From NCBI RefSeq assembly GCF_002206625.1, contig NZ_NGUP01000005.1:44776-108775 (forward strand): a DNA stretch of 64,000 bases, written 5' to 3'. A program made the translations under genes and the position numbers. The notes under the pieces are model-generated. The model had not been told where the DNA came from, ran no database searches, and was given only the letters and a program-made list of their open reading frames with translations. Position 1 is the first letter of the stretch, and each line of letters begins with the position of its first letter. The stretch comes from Polynucleobacter campilacus (lineage in GTDB: Bacteria > Pseudomonadota > Gammaproteobacteria > Burkholderiales > Burkholderiaceae). Of this stretch, positions 32,467 to 39,957 are shown piece after piece.

Positions 32467-33228
32467 CTAGGAGGATATCCAGATGAGCGAGGCGAATCGC
32501 CCAGTAACCCCGTCACGGCGATAGGAGAAAAACTGCCCCTGATCCAAAACTGTGCACAAGTCGCCACCAAAGGTGGACTCTACTCCAGCCCTTTTAAGCC
32601 GATCTCGTGCCAACTGATAAAGATCAGCCAAATACTTTCCAGGCCTATTGGATATGGGTAAAAAGCATTGCTTCATATCATGTAGTCCGCATTCCTGAAA
32701 GCGCCCCACTACGTCTTCGCCGACTTCAAAAGATTCTGGACCAATGGCCGGCCCCATCCATGCAATGATATTAGCCGCGCTCGATTGATGGGATAGCTTG
32801 AGCATTTCACTTACCGTGTTTTCTAATACGCCATCACATAAACCACGCCATCCGGCATGAGCGGCACCAATAACTGTGCCATCAGCATTGGAAAGTAGTA
32901 CCGGCAGACAATCAGCCGTCATGATCGCTAAGACTTCATCTGGAATATTGGTCACCGCAGCATCGGCCTCATAAGGTTTGCTAGAAAACTGAGTGCGAGT
33001 GTCTGGGGTGCTCACTTGAATACGATGAGTTTGCTTTAACCAAATAGGCTCTGCGGGAACATATGCTCTAAGCAATTGACGATTAGCAATCACCCTCGCA
33101 GGGTCATCTCCAACATGATCCCCAAGGTTGAGGGTGTCATATGGCGAGTGACTGACACCACCTTGTCTTGTCGTCACTAGGGCATGAATAGCACCTGGAG
33201 CCGGCCATGTTGGTTTAATGGCATTCAT
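32467..33228 (-). CDS. pgeF: Laccase-domain protein (YfiH/PgeF, purine nucleosidase or peptidoglycan editing factor)
   Basis: The 253-residue YfiH-family protein has the three hallmark motifs: TADCLPVLL, AAHAGWRGLCDGV (metal-binding His) and GPAIGPESFEVGEDVV. Family members have been reported to act on purine nucleosides (phosphorolysis/deamination) and, in E. coli, to correct peptidoglycan stem composition. Older annotation calls them polyphenol oxidases. It overlaps the rluD stop by 4 bases (33225-33228), so the two are translationally coupled, a pairing seen across proteobacteria. Confidence 0.9.
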   Translation of the reverse strand: MNAIKPTWPAPGAIHALVTTRQGGVSHSPYDTLNLGDHVGDDPARVIANRQLLRAYVPAEPIWLKQTHRIQVSTPDTRTQFSSKPYEADAAVTNIPDEVLAIMTADCLPVLLSNADGTVIGAAHAGWRGLCDGVLENTVSEMLKLSHQSSAANIIAWMGPAIGPESFEVGEDVVGRFQECGLHDMKQCFLPISNRPGKYLADLYQLARDRLKRAGVESTFGGDLCTVLDQGQFFSYRRDGVTGRFASLIWISS

Positions 33229-34265
33229 GACTGATAGTCATTCTGAGGGGATGCTAGCAAAGCCTCTTCTTTTGGCAATACTTCTTCGCTCATGCCAACT
33301 TGCAGTAACAGCTCCATCAAATCAGGAGGTGGCAGGCGAAACCAAGTCATCCACTCTTGACTGATTGGATGTTGCAGACTTAAGGCATAGGCGTGTAAGG
33401 CTTGGCGTTCAAACAGCAGTGCCTTTGCTGCCCCCGGAGTTTTTTTGCGGTAAACAGGATCACCTAGAAGAGGAAAGCCAAGGGATTCCAAGTGAACGCG
33501 GATTTGGTGTGTGCGCCCGGTTTCTAAGCGACACTCCAATAAAGCAAGAGGGGCCTCACTAAAGCTTCCCTTTGCTAAGCGACGAAATAGAGTAGCTGCA
33601 GGCTTTCCTTGTGCGTTACCAGCAGCCATGCGAAGACGATCACGCTGATCTCTGCCAACAGTTGCTAGCACTTTGCCTTGATTTGGTGCGTCACCCCAAA
33701 CCCAAGCTAAATATCGACGACCTACAGTTCGCTCTTGAAGCTGTCTTACCAAAGACGTTTGAGCTTGAGCAGTTCGAGCAACCACCATTAATCCCGAGGT
33801 GTCTTTGTCCAAGCGATGAACAATCCCAGCTCTAGGTAATAACTTCAGCTCTGGATAACGAAATAAGAGCCCGTTTAATAGGGTGCCTGACCAATTTCCA
33901 GCGGCTGGATGAACTACTAGCCCGGCCTGCTTATTAATCACGATGAGGGATTGGTCCTCATAAACAACATCCAAGGGGATATCTTCCGGACTAAAGGCAA
34001 ATTGCTCTGGCATCTCCTGCGGAAAGACCTTGATGCTCTCACCACCATGCAGTAAATAGCGGGCTTTAGTCACTTTCCCGTCAACCATGACAGCCCCCGA
34101 CTCGACCCAGGCCTTGAGTCGATTGCGAGAATAATCTGGCAAAGACCCTGCTAGGACCTTGTCGAGCCTCTCCCCTGCCATCTCTAAAGGGATATCTAGG
34201 GAGATGAAATCCTCTTCATCGATATAATCAACAGGATTCGAATCAGGAGTTTGCGGCAATGCCAC
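33225..34265 (-). CDS. rluD: 23S rRNA pseudouridine synthase RluD
   Basis: RluD makes pseudouridines in helix 69 of 23S rRNA. The 346 residues begin with an acidic tail and an S4-like RNA-binding domain (GERLDKVLAGSLPDYSRNRLKAW near residue 31), then the catalytic domain with motif II GIVHRLDKDTSGLMVVA containing the catalytic aspartate, and the RLETGRTHQIRVHL motif. The start is GTG 34265, which overlaps the divergent bamD start by 7 bases. The next in-frame ATG would cut into the S4 domain, so GTG is preferred. It is coupled to pgeF. Confidence 0.95.
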   Translation of the reverse strand: MALPQTPDSNPVDYIDEEDFISLDIPLEMAGERLDKVLAGSLPDYSRNRLKAWVESGAVMVDGKVTKARYLLHGGESIKVFPQEMPEQFAFSPEDIPLDVVYEDQSLIVINKQAGLVVHPAAGNWSGTLLNGLLFRYPELKLLPRAGIVHRLDKDTSGLMVVARTAQAQTSLVRQLQERTVGRRYLAWVWGDAPNQGKVLATVGRDQRDRLRMAAGNAQGKPAATLFRRLAKGSFSEAPLALLECRLETGRTHQIRVHLESLGFPLLGDPVYRKKTPGAAKALLFERQALHAYALSLQHPISQEWMTWFRLPPPDLMELLLQVGMSEEVLPKEEALLASPQNDYQS

Positions 34266-35173
34266 GCTTAAAGAGCCTTTCAGTTATGTCCGACGTAATA
34301 TCAGACGCCAGTTTAAGGCTTGCTGGGAATCCTGCCCCACAAAAAAAGTCCCTTATTTCAAATACCAGCCCAATCGCCCTGCTTTTACTCATATTGACGG
34401 TAGCACTATTTTTGAGTGGATGCGCAGGCAGCGATGGTCAAAAAGACGATACTGATATTTGGTCAGAGGCAAAGCTATATTCGGAAGCAACTGAGAAGTT
34501 AAATGATGGTGACTTTGTTAAGTGCGGAAAATATTTTGACAAGCTAGAGGCACGCTTTCCATTTGGACCCTATTCACAGCAAGCACAAATTAATACTGCT
34601 TATTGCTACTGGAAGGGGCAGGAACAAGCTCAAGCTTTAGTTGCTATTGACCGCTTCATCAAGCTTCATCAAGGAAGCCCAAGCTTAGATTATGCCTACT
34701 ATCTTAGAGGCCTCATTACGTTCAATGATGATTTGGGGTGGCTCGGTAAATTTACGGGTCAAGATTTAAGTGAGCGAGATCCACAGGCAGCCAAGGATGC
34801 ATTTGAGTCCTTCAAAATCGTTGCTGAGCGCTTCCCTAATAGTAAATACGCTCCGGACGCTTTAGATCGCATGCGCTATATCGTCAACTCATTGGCTGAA
34901 GCGGATGTGCTTGTGGCGCGTTACTACTATCAACGTGGAGCCTACTTGGCTTCGGCCAATCGTGCGCAGCTCGTTATTCGAGACTATGATCGCGCTCCTG
35001 CAGTAGAGGAAGCGCTCTATATCCTCTATAAATCCTACCAAAAATTAGGTATGGCTGATCTGAGCAACGATACAGCCCGAGTCTTTAAACTCAACTTTCC
35101 GGATAGCGTCATGCTAGAGACTGGACAGCGAGTGCAAAAAGAACGCAAATGGTGGCAGTTCTGGAATAAGTAA
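34259..35173 (+). CDS. bamD: Outer membrane assembly lipoprotein BamD
   Basis: BamD is the essential lipoprotein of the outer-membrane beta-barrel assembly complex. The signal region ends in a lipobox LSGC with the lipidated cysteine at residue 55 counted from ATG 34259. That start has an AGGAG site 9 bases upstream. ATG 34286 is an alternative with a shorter leader. The mature part shows the TPR repeats (AKLYSEATEKLNDGDFVKCGKYFDKLEARFPFG, then further YPDS-like helices) and the DYAYYLRGL motif. It is divergent from rluD with overlapping 5' ends, an arrangement conserved in Burkholderiaceae. Confidence 0.95.
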   Translation: MPRLKSLSVMSDVISDASLRLAGNPAPQKKSLISNTSPIALLLLILTVALFLSGCAGSDGQKDDTDIWSEAKLYSEATEKLNDGDFVKCGKYFDKLEARFPFGPYSQQAQINTAYCYWKGQEQAQALVAIDRFIKLHQGSPSLDYAYYLRGLITFNDDLGWLGKFTGQDLSERDPQAAKDAFESFKIVAERFPNSKYAPDALDRMRYIVNSLAEADVLVARYYYQRGAYLASANRAQLVIRDYDRAPAVEEALYILYKSYQKLGMADLSNDTARVFKLNFPDSVMLETGQRVQKERKWWQFWNK

Positions 35174-35190
35174 GACTTCGTTCACCATCT

Positions 35191-36306
35191 TTACTTAACC
35201 ACAACAGGTACGCGCGGAGCTACAGCGCACAGCAGCTCATAGCCGATGGTGTCGCTCATTTGTGCAACATCATCTACCGGCACTTTATCGCCCCAAAGTT
35301 CAACAGTACTGCCAATTTTTGCATCGGGTGCATTACGCAAATCAATACTCAGCATATCCATAGATACACGGCCGACGATAGGGCAAACTACCCCACCATC
35401 CTGAGTACCACCGCTGACCCAAACTGGTGTGCCATCTTTGGCATGACGAGGGTATCCATCGGCATAGCCGCAAGCCACAATACCAATTCTCATGGTTTCG
35501 GGTGCTTCAAAGCGTCCGCCATAGCCAACGCGATCTCCTTTATCTAATACTTGGATATCAATGATTTCACTCTCTAACTGCATTACTGCCTTTAAGTGTG
35601 AGTTCTTGATATCTGCAAATAGCCCAGTAGGCGATGCGCCGTAAAGCATGATTCCCGGTCTCACCCAATCTCCAAGAGCATTGCGATGCCACAATATGGC
35701 TGCAGAATTGGCCAATGACGTAGGAGCCTCTAAACCCTCAATCGTGTCGTTAAATAGTTCCAATTGACTGCCCACTGTTGGCAAGCGATCAACTTGATCT
35801 GCATTTGCAAAATGCGTCATGTGATGCATTTTGTTCCCAGCAGCATGTAGGCGATGGAATGCTGTTCTATAGGCCTCAGGTTTTAAGCCTAAGCGATTCA
35901 TGCCAGTATTCATTTTCAGAAAAATATTAAATGGCTTATGGGCCACGTACTTTTCTAGCCACTGAACTTGCATCTCGCAGTGCACAACCAAGTCACACGA
36001 CAACTTCTCTGCCAAGGACATTTCATTTTCATGAAATAACCCTTCTAAAAGTAGGATTCGTCCTTGCCAGCAAGCATCCCTCAATCGCTGGGCATTTTGC
36101 ATATTTAGCAGCGCAAAACCATCTGTGGATGCCAAACCTTTCAAAGCTGCCTCAAAAGTGTGGCCATAGGCACCGGATTTCACAACGGCCCAAATTTTGG
36201 ACTCTGGAGCAAGTTCCCGAACTCTGTTTAAATTATGTCGAAAGGCATCAATGTGAATAGATGCCAAAATTGGCCTATTTATTAAGCCGATACCAAAACC
36301 GCCCAT
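35191..36306 (-). CDS. alr: Alanine racemase
   Basis: Alr makes D-alanine for peptidoglycan. The start is ATG 36306, since AGGAGG lies 7 bases upstream; an in-frame GTG two codons earlier is less likely. The 371 residues carry the PLP lysine motif AVVKSGAYGH near residue 41 (an unusual SG in place of the common AN), the RPGIMLYG motif, and GYADGYPRH with the second catalytic tyrosine. VGRVSMDM and the C-terminal beta domain are complete. It is divergent from lplT, with 50 bases between, and converges on bamD with a 17-base gap. Confidence 0.95.
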   Translation of the reverse strand: MGGFGIGLINRPILASIHIDAFRHNLNRVRELAPESKIWAVVKSGAYGHTFEAALKGLASTDGFALLNMQNAQRLRDACWQGRILLLEGLFHENEMSLAEKLSCDLVVHCEMQVQWLEKYVAHKPFNIFLKMNTGMNRLGLKPEAYRTAFHRLHAAGNKMHHMTHFANADQVDRLPTVGSQLELFNDTIEGLEAPTSLANSAAILWHRNALGDWVRPGIMLYGASPTGLFADIKNSHLKAVMQLESEIIDIQVLDKGDRVGYGGRFEAPETMRIGIVACGYADGYPRHAKDGTPVWVSGGTQDGGVVCPIVGRVSMDMLSIDLRNAPDAKIGSTVELWGDKVPVDDVAQMSDTIGYELLCAVAPRVPVVVK

Positions 36307-36356
36307 ATTCACCCCTCCTTTCGTGTTTTAATGGATTCAATGACTAGATTGTACGA

Positions 36357-37676
36357 ATGAACCGTAGTTTTTACACCATTATGGCGGCGCAATTTTTTTC
36401 GTCGCTTGCTGATAACGCATTGCTGATCGCAGCAATTGCCCTTTTGGCCCAGCTTCATGCTCCGGCCTGGATGACCCCTTTACTCAAATTATTCTTTGTT
36501 TTGTCCTATGTAGTGCTGGCAGCCTTCGTAGGCGCCTTTGCAGACTCCCGCCCCAAGGGAAATGTCATGTTTATTACCAATACGATCAAATTTGTAGGTT
36601 GCGTCGTAATGTTGTTCGGAAGCCACCCATTACTGTCTTATGCCATCGTGGGCCTTGGGGCTGCCGCATATTCTCCAGCCAAATACGGCATTCTGACTGA
36701 ATTACTTCCCCCAGAAAAACTGGTAGCTGCCAATGGCTGGATCGAAGGCCTTACCGTGGGCTCAATCATTTTAGGCACTGTTTTAGGCGGCGTCTTGATT
36801 AGTAGCACAGTATCTGGGAGCCTCTTGGCATTAGATGTGCCAACGATAGATACGGGTATTGATACTCCTGCAGAGTCTGCCATCCTGATCATCATGATGA
36901 TTTACATCATCGCTGCACTCATTAATCTCACGATTCCAGATACTGGGGCACGCTATGTTGTGCAAAAGGCCAACCCTATTGAGCTGATCAAAGATTTTTC
37001 TGTTTGCTTTAAAACTTTATGGAATGATCGCTTAGGTCAAATTTCCTTAGCTGTAACGACCTTGTTTTGGGGCGCCGGTGCTACTTTGCAATTTATTGTG
37101 ATTAAGTGGGCCCAGGTTGCTTTGCATATGAATCTATCCCAGAGCGCCATTCTGCAAGCCATATCAGCCATTGGGGTTGCTGGCGGCGCCGTTTGGGCTG
37201 CTTCACGCGTTCCGCTTCGCAACTCATTAAAAGTGCTCCCTTATGGCATCGCTATGGGTCTCGTGGTTTGTGTGATGGCCGTCTACAACTCTCATATGCT
37301 GCCTGATATAACCGTGATGACAATCGGCAAGATGGAAGTCAGCCTGAATTTATTACCCGCTTATTTCTTGCTCATTGTGGTTGGTTGGCTTGCAGGATAT
37401 TTTGTGGTGCCAATGAACGCTCTACTACAGCATCGTGGTCACGTTTTGATGTCTGCTGGCCACTCCATTGCCGTTCAAAACTTCAATGAGAATATTTCAG
37501 TACTGATGATGCTGGCAATGTATTCGATATTGATCTGGTTTGATGTTCCAATACCTTACGTCATTATTGGCTTTGGATTAGCTGTTAGCATCATCATGTG
37601 GCTTGTAATTAAGCGTCATGCAAAGAACCAATCTGAATATGACTCTATGCACCTGATCGGTGAACATAAGCATTAA
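36357..37676 (+). CDS. lplT: Lysophospholipid transporter LplT
   Basis: LplT is a major facilitator family flippase that returns lysophospholipids from the outer to the inner face of the cytoplasmic membrane for reacylation. The 439 residues include about twelve hydrophobic helices and the family motifs FFSSLADNALLIAAIAL at the N-terminus, FADSRPKGNVM and SPAKYGILTELLPPEKLVAANG. No acyltransferase (aas) gene is adjacent. Its TAA stop interlocks with that of the convergent holD-like gene (TTAA at 37673-37676). Confidence 0.93.
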   Translation: MNRSFYTIMAAQFFSSLADNALLIAAIALLAQLHAPAWMTPLLKLFFVLSYVVLAAFVGAFADSRPKGNVMFITNTIKFVGCVVMLFGSHPLLSYAIVGLGAAAYSPAKYGILTELLPPEKLVAANGWIEGLTVGSIILGTVLGGVLISSTVSGSLLALDVPTIDTGIDTPAESAILIIMMIYIIAALINLTIPDTGARYVVQKANPIELIKDFSVCFKTLWNDRLGQISLAVTTLFWGAGATLQFIVIKWAQVALHMNLSQSAILQAISAIGVAGGAVWAASRVPLRNSLKVLPYGIAMGLVVCVMAVYNSHMLPDITVMTIGKMEVSLNLLPAYFLLIVVGWLAGYFVVPMNALLQHRGHVLMSAGHSIAVQNFNENISVLMMLAMYSILIWFDVPIPYVIIGFGLAVSIIMWLVIKRHAKNQSEYDSMHLIGEHKH

Positions 37677-38206
37677 ATATTTTGTAGTACAGACTTCGCT
37701 AATAAAAGATCCTGCCAGAGCAATGCCTTATCTTTTGGCTTTGCAATTAGTTGAGCAAGATCAAATGAAGCAATCACCGGAATTTCTTCATCAGAACCAT
37801 TGTTTAATGCCAGAATCGTTTCGCGCAGTTGCGGTAATGCATCTCGCTCGCCAGTAATTTTCTGAGCAACCGCGCCACCAAAGGCAAACCCCACCACTGG
37901 CAAACCATTTTCTGGAGCTTTGAGCTGACTCAAATCATCGCTAGTGTTTTTCCATGACCACTCTTGGCGGCCTAAACCTAAAGCTCGAATCATATTCTGA
38001 AAGAGAGCCTGTGCTTCTCCCTGTGGTTGCGCCCCAAAGAACCACCAATAGCCTTGGGAAATTTTTTCAACCTTCTCCACGCTATTCAATGCGGCATCCT
38101 GAGAAGCTACTTGAGGGCTCTCGGATGGTGATGACGCATCGCTATCCCTGGCTGACCATTGGGTGATGCCCATTTCTTTTAAGAAGGCAGTTTGTGTATT
38201 AGTCAT
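37673..38206 (-). CDS. holD: Probable DNA polymerase III psi subunit (HolD-like)
   Basis: The 177-residue protein would usually be called hypothetical. Its N-terminus LKEMGITQWSARD is very like the start of E. coli HolD (LQQLGITQWSLR), and the C-terminal KPKDKALLWQDLL resembles the HolD end (ARAALWQQI). In E. coli holD lies directly next to rimI, and here it overlaps rimI by 4 bases in the same order. Psi links the clamp loader to chi and SSB. The middle (residues 25-75) is Ser/Pro/Gln-rich and longer than in E. coli (137 residues in total there). I rate the assignment probable, from terminal motifs plus synteny. Confidence 0.65.
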   Translation of the reverse strand: MTNTQTAFLKEMGITQWSARDSDASSPSESPQVASQDAALNSVEKVEKISQGYWWFFGAQPQGEAQALFQNMIRALGLGRQEWSWKNTSDDLSQLKAPENGLPVVGFAFGGAVAQKITGERDALPQLRETILALNNGSDEEIPVIASFDLAQLIAKPKDKALLWQDLLLAKSVLQNI

Positions 38207-38718
38207 AACTCTAGCTTAATCGATTTAGCCATCACGAGGGCATCCTCCCTGTTTCCTAATTGGGGGTCGGCTGGATAGTAGTTTTTACGTACGCCAATTT
38301 GCTCGTAGCCCAGTTTTTGGTACAAGGCGACTGCAGCAGTATTAGATGGTCTGACTTCTAGAATGATTCTAGGCATCTTTTGTTGGGCTGCAACGCCTTC
38401 AATTGCCGCCATCATTCTGGAAGCCAATCCAAGCTGGCGCAGTTTTGGCGAAACTGTGATGTTGAGCAAATGGAGTTCATCTACAGCGGGAAAGAGAATG
38501 CAATAGGCCCACAAGATGTCTGGATCTAAATACGAGCCTTTGACGGCTTGATCTACTTGTGGACGAATGCAATAGGCCCAGTGGCCTGCTGCTAGAGAGT
38601 CTGTGAAGTTGCCTTTGGTCCAAGGATGAAAATGGGACACTGCTTCAATTGCTAGAACAGCATCCAAATCTGCAGCCTGCATTGGCAGAAAAGAAAGTTC
38701 AGCAATACTCTCAGACAT
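38203..38718 (-). CDS. rimI: Ribosomal protein S18 alanine N-acetyltransferase
   Basis: RimI acetylates the N-terminus of ribosomal protein S18. The 171 residues are a GNAT fold: VLAIEAVSHFHPWTKGNF near the N-terminus, the acetyl-CoA site LRQLGLASRMMAAIEG and the ILEVRPSNTAAVALYQKLGYEQIGVRKNYY end, which is diagnostic of RimI. It shares its start region with the tsaB stop (base 38718), so translation is coupled. tsaB-rimI-holD form one minus-strand group. Confidence 0.93.
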   Translation of the reverse strand: MSESIAELSFLPMQAADLDAVLAIEAVSHFHPWTKGNFTDSLAAGHWAYCIRPQVDQAVKGSYLDPDILWAYCILFPAVDELHLLNITVSPKLRQLGLASRMMAAIEGVAAQQKMPRIILEVRPSNTAAVALYQKLGYEQIGVRKNYYPADPQLGNREDALVMAKSIKLEL

Positions 38719-39446
38719 TACTTGAAAGCCTCCAGACGCTCTTGTGTTGTGAGTGCTACTTTGTCCCGAACGTACAACGGCTCGAGCTCCCTTACGCTGA
38801 TTTGCCGACCTTCTTTAATCGCCTGCTTTGCAAAGTCTAAGATGCCCAAGGCACTTAAGTGGATTTCGGTATCCAGAGCATTAGATGATAGCGACGTCTT
38901 TGACTTTGAAAATAATCGATCGCTGTAGGCTGTCAGGGCGCTACCTGCTAAAAAGGAAATATCGGTGAGATCTAATTCTTCTGGTTTTGATAAATGAATA
39001 TCGCCAATACGTTTTGGTAGATATTGTTTCTGACTGGCAGACTCATATTTAGCCCAGTAGATTTCATCCATACGGGCATCGATAGCGATAGCAAAGTTTC
39101 TTGGTTTAATTAGTTCAAAGTCATGTGTTTTGCATAATTGCGCTGCAATGGCATCCACACTGGCAACTGGCACTATCGGCAGATCACAAGAAATAGCCAA
39201 ACCTTGTACAGCCGCTACACCAAGCCTAACACCTGTAAATGCTCCTGGGCCAATGCCAACAGCAATAGCATCAAGCTCGTTGAGTTTGATGTTCGCTTGC
39301 TGCAGAAGAGCTTGCACCCAGGGTAAGACCAGCTGGCTAGCGCCAGCCGATACCAACTCATGTCGGAGAATGGGTACTTCATCGTCTAAAGATAAAGCCA
39401 CCGAACACCAAGCTGTTGATGTGTCGATGGCTAATATGCGCGTCAA
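38718..39446 (-). CDS. tsaB: tRNA threonylcarbamoyladenosine biosynthesis protein TsaB
   Basis: TsaB is the scaffold partner of TsaD in making t6A37 on tRNAs that read ANN codons. The 242 residues show the ASKHA nucleotide fold: ILAIDTSTAWCSVAL at the start, LNELDAIAVGIGPGAFTGVRLGVAAVQGLA near residue 60, and the TsaB-type C-terminal half. It is the first gene of tsaB-rimI-holD and follows the epimerase-like gene by about 34 bases. Confidence 0.94.
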   Translation of the reverse strand: MTRILAIDTSTAWCSVALSLDDEVPILRHELVSAGASQLVLPWVQALLQQANIKLNELDAIAVGIGPGAFTGVRLGVAAVQGLAISCDLPIVPVASVDAIAAQLCKTHDFELIKPRNFAIAIDARMDEIYWAKYESASQKQYLPKRIGDIHLSKPEELDLTDISFLAGSALTAYSDRLFSKSKTSLSSNALDTEIHLSALGILDFAKQAIKEGRQISVRELEPLYVRDKVALTTQERLEAFK

Positions 39447-39480
39447 TTTGAGCTCTTTTTAGTTTGTTTGGTAGGTCAAA

Positions 39481-39951
39481 TTATGAACCCAATTCTGCAA
39501 TCACCTCAGGAGGAGCTTGAACAAGCTCAATTAAGACCCCCTCCCCACCAATGGGGAACTCATCGTTCCCTTTGGGGTGAACAAAAGTGATGTCATATCC
39601 AGCTGCACCTTTACGTATTCCACCAGGAGCAAAGCGTAGACCATTCGCGGATAACCACTCAACTGCTTTAGGTAGATCGTCTACCCATAACCCAATATGA
39701 TTTAACGGAGTTTGGTGTACTGCAGGCTTCTTTTGAATATCAAAGGGCTGCATCAGGTCTAGCTCAATCTCATGAGACCCCTTGCCGATTGCGCAAATGT
39801 CTTCATCCACGTTTTCACGCTCAGAGACAAAGGTGCTTTTGTATTCAAAACCTAGCATATCGACCCATAACTTCTTAAGGCGTTCTTTACTTTCGCCGCC
39901 AATAGCGATTTGTTGAATGCCCAAAATTTTGAATGGCTTAGCTGACATCAC
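39481..39951 (-). CDS. VOC-family protein, probable methylmalonyl-CoA epimerase
   Basis: The 156-residue protein has two glyoxalase/VOC modules: [12 protein letters not shown] at the start, with [10 protein letters not shown], and a second [22 protein letters not shown], ending in [11 protein letters not shown]. The metal-ligand type positions (Gln/His on the first strands, Glu on the last) are plausible. Being last in mutA-meaB-pccB-pccA, its likely job is to convert (S)- to (R)-methylmalonyl-CoA, the step between the carboxylase and the mutase. The name rests on fold plus context. It starts 6 bases after pccA. Confidence 0.75.
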   Translation of the reverse strand: MMSAKPFKILGIQQIAIGGESKERLKKLWVDMLGFEYKSTFVSERENVDEDICAIGKGSHEIELDLMQPFDIQKKPAVHQTPLNHIGLWVDDLPKAVEWLSANGLRFAPGGIRKGAAGYDITFVHPKGNDEFPIGGEGVLIELVQAPPEVIAELGS

Positions 39952-39957
39952 CTCTCC

